A stretch of 64,000 bases of DNA from Streptomyces mobaraensis NBRC 13819 = DSM 40847. GTDB lineage: Bacteria > Actinomycetota > Actinomycetes > Streptomycetales > Streptomycetaceae. The stretch covers positions 1,798,001-1,862,000 of the forward strand of contig NZ_CP072827.1 of NCBI RefSeq assembly GCF_017916255.1, given 5' to 3'. The translations under genes and the position numbers were made by a program. Of this stretch, positions 7,802 to 16,541 are shown piece by piece. The first letter of the stretch is position 1; every line of letters begins with the position of its first letter. The notes under the pieces are model-generated. The model was not told the origin of the DNA. It saw only the letters and a program-made list of their open reading frames with translations, and searched no databases.

Positions 7802-7829
7802 CTGACGCACGGACTCGCGTCGGTAGGCT
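7802..7829 (+). promoter_or_regulatory. Probable promoter for a leaderless AraC gene
   Basis: CTGACG (7802-7807), a 16-bp spacer, then TAGGCT (7824-7829). The GTG start of the AraC gene lies eight bases after the -10 box, so the transcript would begin at or next to the start codon. Confidence 0.45.
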
Positions 7830-7837
7830 CGTCGTCC

Positions 7838-8611
7838 GTGCCTCGCATCCACCGGAAGCCCGACCTCGACCATCCGGCCCCGGACAAGCGCGGGCTGCTC
7901 GCCCACGGAGACGGTGTGGCGCCCCACCGCCACACCGAAGGGCAGTTGCTGTACCCCTCGACGGGCGTTCTCGCCACCACGACGGACCGCGGCACCTGGG
8001 TCACTCCGCCCAACCGCGTCACCTGGACACCACCGGGGTTCGAGCACTACCACCGCGCGTACGGGCGGACGGACGTCCGGGTGGTGGAGGTCCCCGGCGC
8101 GCTGTGCGCCTCGCTGCCGGACCGGCCGATGGTGTTCACCACGTCACCGCTGCTGCGTGAGGCCCTGCTGGTCCTCACCGGTGGCCGCGAACTGCGGCCG
8201 GACGCGCGGGCGCGGCTCCGGGAGGTGGTCGTGGACGAGCTCGTCGACGTTCCCGACGAGGCCCTGCACCTCCCGGAGCCGGACGACGACCGGCTCCGCG
8301 CGGTCACGGACCTCCTCCACGCCGATCCCGCGACGCCTTCGACGCTGGCGGAGCTGGGACGGAGGGTCGGGGCGAGCGAACGGACCCTGAGCCGCCTGTT
8401 CGCGACCGAGCTGGGGATGAGCTTCCAGCGGTGGCGGAGCCTGCTGCGGGTGCAGCACGCGCTGGTCGGGCTGGCCGAAGGGGACGCGGTCATCGACACG
8501 GCCACCCGGCTGGGCTGGGCCAACCCCACGAGTTTCATCGAGGCGTTCACGGCGATCGTCGGCCAGACGCCGGGGCAGTACCGGAGGGAACTCCGGCGCC
8601 GGGACGGATGA
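7838..8611 (+). CDS. AraC-family transcriptional regulator, likely activator of the next gene
   Basis: A 257-residue regulator. The N-terminal half is a cupin-like sensor (GLLAHGDGVAPHRHTEGQLLY, then TWVTPPNRVTWTPPGFEH). The C-terminal ~95 residues form the double helix-turn-helix, with TLAELGRRVGASERTLSRLF as the first motif and IDTATRLGWANPTSFIEAF then GQTPGQYRR as the second. GTG 7838 appears leaderless. The gene lies 72 bases before a 4-hydroxybenzoate 3-monooxygenase-like gene on the same strand, so by analogy with PobR/PobA pairs it probably responds to an aromatic acid. The effector is inferred, not seen. Confidence 0.88.
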   Translation: MPRIHRKPDLDHPAPDKRGLLAHGDGVAPHRHTEGQLLYPSTGVLATTTDRGTWVTPPNRVTWTPPGFEHYHRAYGRTDVRVVEVPGALCASLPDRPMVFTTSPLLREALLVLTGGRELRPDARARLREVVVDELVDVPDEALHLPEPDDDRLRAVTDLLHADPATPSTLAELGRRVGASERTLSRLFATELGMSFQRWRSLLRVQHALVGLAEGDAVIDTATRLGWANPTSFIEAFTAIVGQTPGQYRRELRRRDG

Positions 8612-8683
8612 CTGGCGGGTTTCCGGAATACCCTGTCCGTATGCCGGTGCCACGCAGATGCCCCGTCTCGTGAGCATGGAGGC

Positions 8684-9877
8684 ATGCCAACCGACACGAA
8701 CACAGAGACCACCACCGTGGTCGTCGTAGGAGCGGGCGTCGCCGGTCTCACCCTCGGAAACCTGCTGCTGAGCAAGGGAATCGACTGCGTCGTCCTGGAG
8801 AAGCGCGACCGCGCGTACGTCGAGCAGCGGCAGCGCGCCGGCGCCCTCGACGCCAGGGCGTCCCGCATGTTCCGGGAGTGGGGACTCGCGGACCGGGTGA
8901 TCGGCGGGGTCCCCCTGGAACCCGTGCTGAACTTCCGGATCGACGGCGAGACGCGTCCGCTCGCCCTCGTACCGGACGACGAGGGCGGCGGGCGCTTCTG
9001 CCCGCAGCAGGTCCTCGTCCGGAACCTCATCGACGTCTTCGTGGCCGACGGCGGAGACCTCCGCTTCGGCGCCGACGACGTCTCGTTCGAGAACATCGCC
9101 GACGGGCCGTCCCCCCTCGTCCGCTACCGCGACGGCACCGGTTCGACGAGGGAGATCCGCTGCGAGTTCGTCGCCGGGTGCGACGGTGACCGCGGCGTGA
9201 GCAGGACGGCCGTCCCCGACGGGATCCTCACCCGCCACGCCCACGCGTACGGCTACTCGTGGCTGACCGTCCTCGCGGAGGTTCCCGCCCGGCACCAGAC
9301 CATGATGGCGCTGCACCCGCGCGGGTTCGCCGGGCAGTTCGGCCGCGGCCCGCACGCCAGCCGGTTCTACCTCCAGTGTCCGCCCGACAGCACGCTGCCG
9401 GACTGGCCGGAGGAGCGGATCTGGGACGAGCTGGAAACCCGCTTCGGTGAACCGATGGCCTCCCGGGGCCCGATCAGCAGCGCACAACTGGTGCCGCTGC
9501 GCAGCGTGGTGCACAGCCCGATGAGCCATGGCCGGCTGTACCTGCTCGGGGACGCCGCCCACATCGTCCCCCCGATGAGCGCGAAGGGCATGAACCTGGC
9601 CCTGTACGACGCCGAGGTCTTCGCCAGGGCGGTCGTGCACCACCAGACCCACGACGGAGACACGTCCCTGCTCGACACCTACTCCCCGACGTGCCTCCGC
9701 AACGTGTGGAACTACCAGGCGTTCGCGGCCTGGTGGACCGACCTCGTCCACAACGCGGGCGACGCCTCGTACCAGGGCGAGTTCCGGCACCGCATCGCCC
9801 GGGCGGAGTTCGCCCGCCTGTACGAGTCCGGCACGGCGAACCGCCTGCTGAGCGAGTTCATGTCCGGGCTGAACTAG
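8684..9877 (+). CDS. pobA: 4-hydroxybenzoate 3-monooxygenase-like FAD hydroxylase
   Basis: A 397-residue group A flavoprotein hydroxylase. It has the dinucleotide fold (VVVVGAGVAGLTLGNLL, residues 11-27), the family RQRAGALDARASRMFREWGL, the DG motif GCDGDRGVSR near residue 166, and the FAD ribityl motif GDAAHIVPPMSAKGMNLALYDAE near residue 290. The last and overall length match PobA, which converts 4-hydroxybenzoate to protocatechuate with NAD(P)H and O2. No protocatechuate ring-cleavage genes are in the window. GGAGG sits only one base before the ATG, closer than usual, so the start may be read differently. A related hydroxybenzoate-type hydroxylase is the main alternative. Confidence 0.82.
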   Translation: MPTDTNTETTTVVVVGAGVAGLTLGNLLLSKGIDCVVLEKRDRAYVEQRQRAGALDARASRMFREWGLADRVIGGVPLEPVLNFRIDGETRPLALVPDDEGGGRFCPQQVLVRNLIDVFVADGGDLRFGADDVSFENIADGPSPLVRYRDGTGSTREIRCEFVAGCDGDRGVSRTAVPDGILTRHAHAYGYSWLTVLAEVPARHQTMMALHPRGFAGQFGRGPHASRFYLQCPPDSTLPDWPEERIWDELETRFGEPMASRGPISSAQLVPLRSVVHSPMSHGRLYLLGDAAHIVPPMSAKGMNLALYDAEVFARAVVHHQTHDGDTSLLDTYSPTCLRNVWNYQAFAAWWTDLVHNAGDASYQGEFRHRIARAEFARLYESGTANRLLSEFMSGLN

Positions 9878-10064
9878 GGCCCGGGCGTCCGTGTCCCGCG
9901 CCGGTTCCCGGCCGCTTTGTCGGTTTCCGGGGGAAAGCCCCACCCGCCGCCGGGTGGGCAGCCGGATCGTCGATGGGTGGCTTGTGCGGAAATGCTGGGA
10001 CCGGCAGGCGGGGAAACGTTCCCGCCGAAGTGGTCCGGTTTTCCGAGTTCATGGGAGTCACCGC

Positions 10065-11252
10065 ATGCGTGAGTGGAATGAGCGGCAGGTCCGGTCCCGT
10101 CGTCCCCTGAGGCGGCGCGGAGTGGTGGCGGGGGCGGTCGCGGTGGCCGCGGGCGTACTGGCGACGGGGGCTTCGGTGCCGTCCGCCGCGGCGGCGCCCA
10201 CCGCCGCGCGGCACGACGCCGTACAGGGGGGTCTCGACGCGCTCGTGCGCGCCGACGGCATGCCCGCCGCCCTCGCGAGCGTCACGGACGGCGAGGGGCG
10301 CACCCGTACGTACACCGCGGGCGTCGGCGACCTCGCCACCGGCGCCCCGGTGCCGCGCGACGGGCAGGTCCGCATCGGCAGCAACACCAAGGCGTTCACG
10401 TCCGTGGTGGTGATGCAGCTCGTCGGCGAGGGCAAGGTGAGACTCGGCGACCACATCGACAAGTACCTGCCGGGTCTCGTCCACGGCGACGGGATCGACG
10501 GCGGCAGCATCACCGTCCGCCAGCTCCTCCAGCACAGGAGCGGACTGCCGAACTACACCAACCGGCTGAGCGACGAGATCCGCTCCTACGAGCCGCGCGA
10601 ACTCCTCGCCCTAGCCCTCCGCGACAAAGCCGACTTCAAACCCGGCAGGGGCTGGAAGTACAGCAACACCAACTACGTGGTCGCCGGGCTCCTGGTGGAG
10701 AAGGTCACCGGACACTCCCTCGCCGCGGAGATCGAGCAGCGCGTCATCCGGCGCGCCGGGCTGCGCCACACCTACTTCCCCGCCCCCGGCGAGCTGCGGA
10801 TCCGCGAACCCCACCCCAAGGGCTACTACCAGGCGTCCCCGGGCGCGCCGTTCGTCGACGCCACCGAGTGGGACCCCTCCTGGGCCTGGGCGGCCGGGCA
10901 GCTCGTCTCCACCAACTCCGACCTCAACCGCTTCTACGCGGAGCTCCTGCGCGGCCACCTCGTGGATGACCCGCAGCTCAGGCAGATGCGCAGGACGGTC
11001 CCCGCCGCCGACCCCTTCGCCGTCGGCGCCCGCTACGGCCTGGGGCTGGTCAGCACACCGCTCTCCTGCGGCGGCGTCTACTGGGGGCACGGCGGCAGCA
11101 TGACGGGGTACGAGACGCGGGGCGGCGTCACGGAGGACGGCCGCGCCGTCAACGTGGCCGTCACCACGCAGCCGGGGCAGGCGGTGCGGAAGCGCATGGA
11201 GGACATCGTGGACAAGGCGCTCTGCTCGGCCGCGCGCGGGGGCGAGGGCTAG
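10065..11252 (+). CDS. Exported serine hydrolase (beta-lactamase/DD-carboxypeptidase class C fold)
   Basis: A 395-residue enzyme of the R61 carboxypeptidase/class C beta-lactamase superfamily. The three catalytic motifs are visible: SNTK (Ser106-Lys109), YSN (199-201), and HGGS near residue 345 in place of the usual H/KTG. The N-terminus has a twin-arginine-like SRRPLR (11-16) followed by a hydrophobic run and an alanine-rich cleavage zone near 44, so Tat export is possible. ATG 10065 has GGAG eight bases upstream. The likely role is peptidoglycan or D-amino-acid peptide hydrolysis outside the membrane; esterase activity is an alternative. It appears monocistronic. Confidence 0.85.
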   Translation: MREWNERQVRSRRPLRRRGVVAGAVAVAAGVLATGASVPSAAAAPTAARHDAVQGGLDALVRADGMPAALASVTDGEGRTRTYTAGVGDLATGAPVPRDGQVRIGSNTKAFTSVVVMQLVGEGKVRLGDHIDKYLPGLVHGDGIDGGSITVRQLLQHRSGLPNYTNRLSDEIRSYEPRELLALALRDKADFKPGRGWKYSNTNYVVAGLLVEKVTGHSLAAEIEQRVIRRAGLRHTYFPAPGELRIREPHPKGYYQASPGAPFVDATEWDPSWAWAAGQLVSTNSDLNRFYAELLRGHLVDDPQLRQMRRTVPAADPFAVGARYGLGLVSTPLSCGGVYWGHGGSMTGYETRGGVTEDGRAVNVAVTTQPGQAVRKRMEDIVDKALCSAARGGEG

Positions 11253-11379
11253 GGGGTGTCCGGCGGATCGCGTGACGGGGTCTTCCTGGGGACGGGGTGA
11301 CACGACCGGACGACGGGACGGGCCGACCCCCGCACCATCCCCTGGAGGGACGAGAGCCCGCGCTCCGGGGGGCCGGTCC

Positions 11380-11937
11380 TTACCGGATGTACTTGAGGGT
11401 CCACTTCTGGTTCGGGAGCCCCTGGTTGTCGTTGGTCACCACTGGTGACTGGTTCGCGCCGCCCCAACCGCGGTCCGGCTCGAGGACACGGCCATAGAGG
11501 TTCGCGATGCGTGCCGGGCCGGACTGGGTGGCCGGGTCCACGTACCAGAGCTGGTCGACGTCGCTGAAGTCGGCGTCGCAGGTGGACAGCCAGGTCGCCC
11601 AGCCACTCGGCCCCTGTGCGTAACCCGCGAGGCACCGGCCGTCCCTGCGGTTCACCATGTGGTAGCGGCCCCGGCCGTCGGCGGCCAAGTCCCAGAGCTG
11701 GTAAGCCTCCGTGGTGCAATCCCACACTCGCACACGGTCGTTACCGCTCGGGAAGCCCATGCAGCGGCCAGTGCCCTGGTTTCTGACCTGGAACGGTCCG
11801 ACCGCGCTGGGGGCGGAGGTCGCTGCGGCCTTCTCCGCGCGGGTCTGTGATTCGGCCGCCCCGACACCCGGCGCCGCCGTCAGGAAGACGGCGACCAACG
11901 CCGCGGCGAGCATGGCGCGTCGATTCCATGGCTTCAC
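11380..11937 (-). CDS. Secreted ricin-type beta-trefoil lectin domain protein
   Basis: A 185-residue precursor. VKPWNRRAMLAAALVAVFL starts a Sec signal peptide with cleavage after VGA near residue 27. The mature part is one ricin-type domain, with GRCMGFPSGNDRVRVWDC, then YQLWDLAADGRGRYHMVN, DGRCLAG, and a final NQKWTLKYI. Four cysteines in the repeats could pair as in other beta-trefoils. GTG 11937 follows AGGGGAGA by a few bases. There is no catalytic domain, so it probably binds extracellular carbohydrate alone or with another enzyme. Confidence 0.82.
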   Translation of the reverse strand: MKPWNRRAMLAAALVAVFLTAAPGVGAAESQTRAEKAAATSAPSAVGPFQVRNQGTGRCMGFPSGNDRVRVWDCTTEAYQLWDLAADGRGRYHMVNRRDGRCLAGYAQGPSGWATWLSTCDADFSDVDQLWYVDPATQSGPARIANLYGRVLEPDRGWGGANQSPVVTNDNQGLPNQKWTLKYIR

Positions 11938-12230
11938 GAGTCTCCCCTGTCCGACTGTCCACGAGGCCGTCAGCGCAGGCTCTTCCCCCCGCTCTCCAGT
12001 TGAAAAGGGCTCCACCGTGAAACCCTCCTTATGGGTGGTGAGGGAGCCGCCGTCGCCGTGGCGCTGCGGCGCTTGCCGCATGACGTCGGCGTACGAGTAC
12101 CGCACCGGGGCGAAGGCGTCACGCGACTCGTCGGACGGGCTCTGGGCGGCTTTCCACGGACGGGGCCGGCCACCTCGGGCCTCCACGTCGGCTCACCGAC
12201 CCTGGACTTGCCGGCCCACCGCCTCCCTCC

Positions 12231-12962
12231 TCAGGCCGTCGCGCCGCCCTTGCGGTAGCCGAGGACGGCGAAGGCGGTGAGGGCGGCGCTCCACGCGAGC
12301 AGGACGGCCAGGGCGGTCATGGTCGGGGTATGGCCCAGGGCGAGGTCGGTGGCGATCTCCTTGTAGCGGTTGACGGGGGTCGCGCCCGAGATCCGGGACA
12401 GCCGGCGCGGCAGGTCCCGGGTGTCGACGAGCAGGCCGCCCGCCACGGCGAGCAGCAGGTAGGAGGCCAGGCCCACGGAGTGCGCCTTGGCGCCCTCGAT
12501 CAGATAGCCACAGCCCAGGGCCAGCATGGCGACGGGCACGATGCCCAGCCACAGCACTCCGAGCAGGCCCGCCCACTCGGCGGCGCTCAGGGAGACGCCG
12601 TTGACGACGGCGGCAAGCAGACCGACCGCCAGCACCGGGGGCAGTGCCAGGAACATCGCGCTCACCCCGCGCCCGACGACCACCGTGACGGCGGGCAGCG
12701 GGGTCAGCCGCAACTGCCGCAGCCAGCCTGCCTTCTTGTCCTCGGCGATGCCGCCCGCCGCGGTCATCACCGCGCCGAGGGCACCGAAACCCGCCATCCC
12801 GGCGAGGGTGCGCACCTGCTCCGCGTGCGTGGGGTGTCCGCTGCCCATGTGGCTGAAGAGCAGGTACATCATCACCGGGGCGGCGAGGGACATGATCAGG
12901 AAGCCGCCGTCGCGCGCCGTCCGGCGCAGTTCCAGGCGCAGATAACCCAGCAGCGGCATCAT
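12231..12962 (-). CDS. ABC-2 type exporter permease
   Basis: A 243-residue integral membrane protein with about six hydrophobic segments and the ABC-2 permease layout: MMPLLGYLRLELRRTARDGG at the N-terminus, GGIAEDKKAGWLRQLRLTPL (the coupling region) near residue 75, and ISGATPVNRYKEIATDLALG near residue 200. Its ATG overlaps the TGA of the ATPase gene by one base (TGATG). Together they form a two-gene exporter; the substrate could be a drug, lipid or peptide. Confidence 0.9.
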   Translation of the reverse strand: MMPLLGYLRLELRRTARDGGFLIMSLAAPVMMYLLFSHMGSGHPTHAEQVRTLAGMAGFGALGAVMTAAGGIAEDKKAGWLRQLRLTPLPAVTVVVGRGVSAMFLALPPVLAVGLLAAVVNGVSLSAAEWAGLLGVLWLGIVPVAMLALGCGYLIEGAKAHSVGLASYLLLAVAGGLLVDTRDLPRRLSRISGATPVNRYKEIATDLALGHTPTMTALAVLLAWSAALTAFAVLGYRKGGATA

Positions 12963-13918
12963 CAGTGAGCACTCCCCGTGTGGAGGTCGCCGCGGGTGAG
13001 GGCGTCGCCGGTAAGGGCGACGAACGCCTCGTCGAGGCCGCCGCCGGTGACCTCGACGTGGCGCAGCGCGCCGCCCCGGGCCAGGGCCGTGACGGTCAGG
13101 TCGGCGTCGTCGGTGGTGAGGTGGACGCGTGCGCCCCGGACCTCCACGCGGGTGACGCCGGGCACCCGCGCGAAGGCGTCCGGCTCCCGGCCGCCGAGAT
13201 CGACGCTGACCCGCCGGCCGCCGGCCCGCTTCTTCAGCTCGGCGCCGCTGCCGTCGGCCACGACCGCGCCCTGGGAGACGACGACGATCCGTTCGGCGTA
13301 CTCGTCGGCCTCCTCCAGGTAATGAGTGGAGAAGAGGAGGGTGTTGCCGCGGGCGGCGTAGGCGGCCATGGCCTGCCACAGTTCCCGGCGCGCGGTGACG
13401 TCCAGGGCGGCGGTCGGCTCGTCCAGCACGATCAGTTCGGGGTCGCCGCACAACGCCAGGGCGAACCGGACCCGTTGGGCCTGCCCGCCGGACAGCCTGT
13501 CGACGCGGCGGTCGGCCAGCGCGGTGAGCCGGGCGACGTCCAGGACCTCGCCGAGCGGCATCGGGGCCGGGTAGGTGCCGCGGACGAACGACAGGAGCTC
13601 CCTGACGGTGACGCGCGGGATCAGCCCGCCTTCCTGCGGCATCGCGCCCACCTGCCCGGCGCGCACCGCCTCTTCCGGAGCGCGGCCCAGCAGTCTGACG
13701 TCCCCGTCGTCCGGGGGCAGCAACCCGAGCATCAAGGCGATGGCGGTGGACTTACCGGCACCGTTGGGGCCGAGCAGGGCGACCGTCTCGCCGCGGTCGA
13801 CGGCCAGGTCGAGACCCCGTACGGCGTGGACGTCGCCGTAACTCTTCTTCACCGCAGCGAAGTCGACGGCGGTCCCGGCCCGCCGCGGGGCCCTGGGAGG
13901 GAGAACCGATGATGTCAT
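12962..13918 (-). CDS. ABC transporter ATP-binding protein (drug-export type)
   Basis: A 318-residue ATPase with Walker A GPNGAGKST near residue 50, Q-loop region VGAMPQEGGLIP, signature LSGGQAQRVRFALAL, Walker B LIVLDEPTAALD, and H-loop STHYLEEAD. The C-terminal ~80 residues are the extra domain typical of ABC-2 drug and lipid exporters. The ATG at 13918 lies seven bases after TAGGGT on its strand, suggesting a leaderless transcript. It is divergent from the membrane-protein gene at 14088. Confidence 0.92.
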   Translation of the reverse strand: MTSSVLPPRAPRRAGTAVDFAAVKKSYGDVHAVRGLDLAVDRGETVALLGPNGAGKSTAIALMLGLLPPDDGDVRLLGRAPEEAVRAGQVGAMPQEGGLIPRVTVRELLSFVRGTYPAPMPLGEVLDVARLTALADRRVDRLSGGQAQRVRFALALCGDPELIVLDEPTAALDVTARRELWQAMAAYAARGNTLLFSTHYLEEADEYAERIVVVSQGAVVADGSGAELKKRAGGRRVSVDLGGREPDAFARVPGVTRVEVRGARVHLTTDDADLTVTALARGGALRHVEVTGGGLDEAFVALTGDALTRGDLHTGSAH

Positions 13919-13925
13919 GCGGACG

Positions 13926-13931
13926 ACCCTA
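13926..13931 (-). promoter_or_regulatory. -10 box of a leaderless ABC exporter transcript
   Basis: TAGGGT on the minus strand is followed by seven bases and the ATG at 13918, with no ribosome binding site between. I see no strong -35 box. Confidence 0.35.
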
Positions 13932-14051
13932 GGGATCACCCCACCAGCCCCGGCAGATGTGAACCGCCCCTCCTCATCAGGACATTCGTCATCACGGGAG
14001 GGTGATATCCGTCGGCGGGCAGTGGTTGTGCGCGTGGGTGGTGGAAAGCCG

Positions 14052-14080
14052 CTGCCGGTATCGCCGGGTTTCCCTATGCT
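14052..14080 (+). promoter_or_regulatory. Promoter of a leaderless membrane-protein gene
   Basis: CTGCCG (14052-14057), a 17-bp spacer and TATGCT (14075-14080), then seven bases to the ATG at 14088. The -10 box is good, the -35 weak. Confidence 0.4.
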
Positions 14081-14087
14081 CATGCGT

Positions 14088-14636
14088 ATGCGGTGGCTGG
14101 AGGGTGCGCTGTGGGGCGCGTTCGGTGGCTTCGCCATGGAGGCGCTCGACTACATCATCGCGGTGCGCCGGTGGCGCAGACTGCCGTGGAACGTCGACGC
14201 GAGCACCCTCCGGGACGAGCGCCGGCCCCTCCCCGCTCCCTTCGAGCGGCCGGACGGCGAACTCCCCGCCCCGGGGTTCCTCGCGTACGCCATCGCGGGT
14301 CTGCTGCGGGCGGCGGTCGGCTGCGGGGTGGCCGCGGCGGTCACCCGGACGTCCCCGATGGCCATGTCCGCCTGGCTGGCGGTCGTGATCGGGGCGACCG
14401 CGCCCGTCGTCCTGGAGAAGATCACGATGTTCGTGCCGCTCGTCGTGCACGTCGGCAAGGAGGGCATCGCGGCGACGGTCCAGCAGGCGCAGCAGTCCGG
14501 CACCGGCCCGCCGCCCGTGAACGGGGTGCCCTCCTCCACGGCTGCGACGGGCCGGGCCGTTCCCCTCGCGGACGGCTCGGGCGCCGACCCGCACGGCCCG
14601 CAGGCCCCGCACGCTCCTTACGAGGGAGGGGTGTGA
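14088..14636 (+). CDS. Membrane protein, operon partner of the degenerate M48 protein
   Basis: A 182-residue protein starting MRWLEGALWGAFGGFAMEAL. Hydrophobic stretches lie near residues 5-22, 67-85 (FLAYAIAGLLRAAVGCGVAAA) and 93-112 (AWLAVVIGATAPVVLEKI), followed by a Pro/Gly-rich C-terminal tail. This suggests three membrane passes with a disordered tail. No named family is recognised. Its stop is one base before the GTG of the next gene, so both are made from one transcript. ATG 14088 is preferred over ATG 14082 because it fits the leaderless spacing after TATGCT. Confidence 0.62.
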   Translation: MRWLEGALWGAFGGFAMEALDYIIAVRRWRRLPWNVDASTLRDERRPLPAPFERPDGELPAPGFLAYAIAGLLRAAVGCGVAAAVTRTSPMAMSAWLAVVIGATAPVVLEKITMFVPLVVHVGKEGIAATVQQAQQSGTGPPPVNGVPSSTAATGRAVPLADGSGADPHGPQAPHAPYEGGV

Positions 14637-14637
14637 C

Positions 14638-15993
14638 GTGCGGGCCGAGACCCTCGCGGGCCGCGTCGTCGCGGTCCTGTCGCGCCGCGCGCCCGCGTTC
14701 CGGGACGCGCCGGGAACGGGCGTGTCCCGGAACTGGGCGCAGGCCGTGGAACGCGGGCTGGCGCGGGCGCGGGCGGCCCACCGTGAACAAGCCGTCCGCG
14801 AGCAGCGCCGGTTCGTCGACGACGAGGCGAGGGCGGCGTCGCTCCGCCGCGCCCTCGCCGCCCGCGATCTCCGGCTCAGCCCTGCCGGGGAACCCGCGCT
14901 GCACGGATCGGCGAACGGGGCGGCGGACGGATCGACGGCCGGAGCGGCGGTCGGATCGGTGGACGGATCGGCGAGTGGCCCCAACCACGCCGCGGCCGAC
15001 GCCACTTCGGTCGCCACCGGACCGTCGGCGGATCGGCGCACCGGGTTCGCCGACGCCACGTCGGCCGCGCGTCCGCTGACCATCTCCGCCCGCGGCGTCC
15101 GCGTCACGGTGATCATGCGGCAGAGGGGGACGGACGGATCCGCCGCCCGCCGACTGCTGCCGCACCTGACGGGTTTCCTCTGCGGCCTCCTCGTCGTCGT
15201 CCTGCTCACGCTCCCCTTCGGCATCGCGGGCCTCGCCGGTCTGCTCGCGTGGCTGGCGGCCGGTCCGCTCCTCCGGCTGGAGGCCGCCGAACGCGGCGCC
15301 GCCCGGTGGATCGGGCGCCTCCGCCGCCCGACGCCGCAGGAGGTCCACCGCCTGCAACCGGTGTGGCGGGAAGTGCGTGCGCGGGCCGGCCTGCCCCCGG
15401 ACCCGTACGGCGTCTGGGTCGAGGACACGGACCGGCTGTTCGGCAGGATCCCGCCGGGCCGCGTCGTCGGCGTCACCCGCGGCGCGCTGTCGCGGCTGAC
15501 CGACGGCGAACTGGCCGCGGTGCTGGCGCGGGAACCGGGCCGCCGTCGGCCGCGGTCCCCTCTCCCCTGGTACTGGTACGCGCTGCCCGGACGCGCCGTC
15601 TGGTGGCTCACCCGTGTGATCGTCCAGGGGGCGCGGCGGGTGGCACGGCCGCTCGCCTACCCGGCCGCCGCGCTGGCGGCGCTGTGCGTCGTCCAACTCG
15701 CCCTGATGACACGGCCGTCGCTGTACGGACTGCCGCTGCTGGTGCTGGGCGTGCCCCCGGCCGTGGAGGCCGTGGTCCGGTGGACGGAGCTGCGCGCGGA
15801 CCGGGACGCGGCCGAGCTCGGGTTCGCGCCGCCGCTCGCCCGCGCCCTGGCGAGGGCCGAGGACGACCGCCCCGCCACGACCCGGCGCGCCCGCCTCACC
15901 GCGTCGCTGTCCCCGCTTCCCGCCCCGGCCGTCCGGCTGGCGCGCCTCCGGCCGTACCTGAGCCCGCCCACGCCGCACCCGCCAGGAGCGTGA
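14638..15993 (+). CDS. M48-like membrane protein with a degenerate zinc site
   Basis: A 451-residue protein. The N-terminal 170 residues are polar with a Gly/Ala/Ser-rich linker (90-125). Hydrophobic segments follow at about 175-210 and 335-378. The region 280-302 reads GALSRLTDGELAAVLAREPGR, matching the M48 (HtpX/Ste24) pattern in which LAAVLAHELGH carries HExxH. Here both zinc histidines are Arg (298 and 302), while the central Glu (299) and the downstream TELRADRDAAELG (third-ligand Glu384) remain. It is therefore probably catalytically dead, a pseudoprotease acting as scaffold or sensor. It is co-transcribed with the membrane protein at 14088. The M48 link rests on motif order, not on a search. 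Confidence 0.65.
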   Translation: MRAETLAGRVVAVLSRRAPAFRDAPGTGVSRNWAQAVERGLARARAAHREQAVREQRRFVDDEARAASLRRALAARDLRLSPAGEPALHGSANGAADGSTAGAAVGSVDGSASGPNHAAADATSVATGPSADRRTGFADATSAARPLTISARGVRVTVIMRQRGTDGSAARRLLPHLTGFLCGLLVVVLLTLPFGIAGLAGLLAWLAAGPLLRLEAAERGAARWIGRLRRPTPQEVHRLQPVWREVRARAGLPPDPYGVWVEDTDRLFGRIPPGRVVGVTRGALSRLTDGELAAVLAREPGRRRPRSPLPWYWYALPGRAVWWLTRVIVQGARRVARPLAYPAAALAALCVVQLALMTRPSLYGLPLLVLGVPPAVEAVVRWTELRADRDAAELGFAPPLARALARAEDDRPATTRRARLTASLSPLPAPAVRLARLRPYLSPPTPHPPGA

Positions 15994-16069
15994 ACGGGCC
16001 GCGTTCAGGGCGTCTGGGTCGCGTTCAAGGCGTCTGGAGCGCCACGCTCCGGAAGCCGCCGGCCGTCGT

Positions 16070-16075
16070 TAGGGT
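16070..16075 (+). promoter_or_regulatory. -10 box of a leaderless flavin-oxidase-like gene
   Basis: TAGGGT is followed by seven bases and the ATG at 16083. The intervening CGGAGGC looks like a ribosome binding site but is only one base from the ATG. Confidence 0.35.
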
Positions 16076-16082
16076 CGGAGGC

Positions 16083-16508
16083 ATGACGCTGACGACGCGA
16101 GAACGCGAACTGTTCCTGGCGGAGCCTCACATCGGTGCGCTGTCGGTGGCCGAACGGCCGGACCGCGCGCCGCTGACCGTCCCCATCTGGTACCAGTACT
16201 CGCCGGGCGGCGAGCTCTGGGTGCGGACCGGGCCCGACTCCCGGAAGGCGCGGGCGATCCGGGCGGCGGGCCGGTTCGCCCTGATGGCGCAGCGGACCGA
16301 TCCGACGGTGCGCTACGTGTCCGTCGAGGGGCCGGTGACCAGGATCGAGGAGGACAGCCCCGAGCGCTCCCGGGAGATGGCCGCGCGCTACCTCCCGGCG
16401 GACAAGGTCGACGGCTTCGTCGAGTACGACCGGACGCGGCTCGGCGGGCACGTCCTGATCTTCATGCGGCCCGAGCACTGGATCTCCGCCGATCTCGGCG
16501 GTTTCTGA
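16083..16508 (+). CDS. Pyridoxamine 5'-phosphate oxidase-like flavin/F420-binding protein
   Basis: A 141-residue protein with the split-barrel pattern of the PNPOx-like superfamily: LFLAEPHIGALSVAE at the N-terminus, RAPLTVPIWYQYSPGGELWVRTGPDSRKARAI in the middle, and VRYVSVEGPVTRIEED. Members bind FMN or F420 and act as small oxidoreductases or haem- and stress-related proteins. The substrate is not readable. The gene appears leaderless and stands between the M48-like pair and a broken oxidoreductase gene. Confidence 0.8.
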   Translation: MTLTTRERELFLAEPHIGALSVAERPDRAPLTVPIWYQYSPGGELWVRTGPDSRKARAIRAAGRFALMAQRTDPTVRYVSVEGPVTRIEEDSPERSREMAARYLPADKVDGFVEYDRTRLGGHVLIFMRPEHWISADLGGF

Positions 16509-16541
16509 CGGGCGGGCGGCCGCGCGGTATGGGGATCGCTC

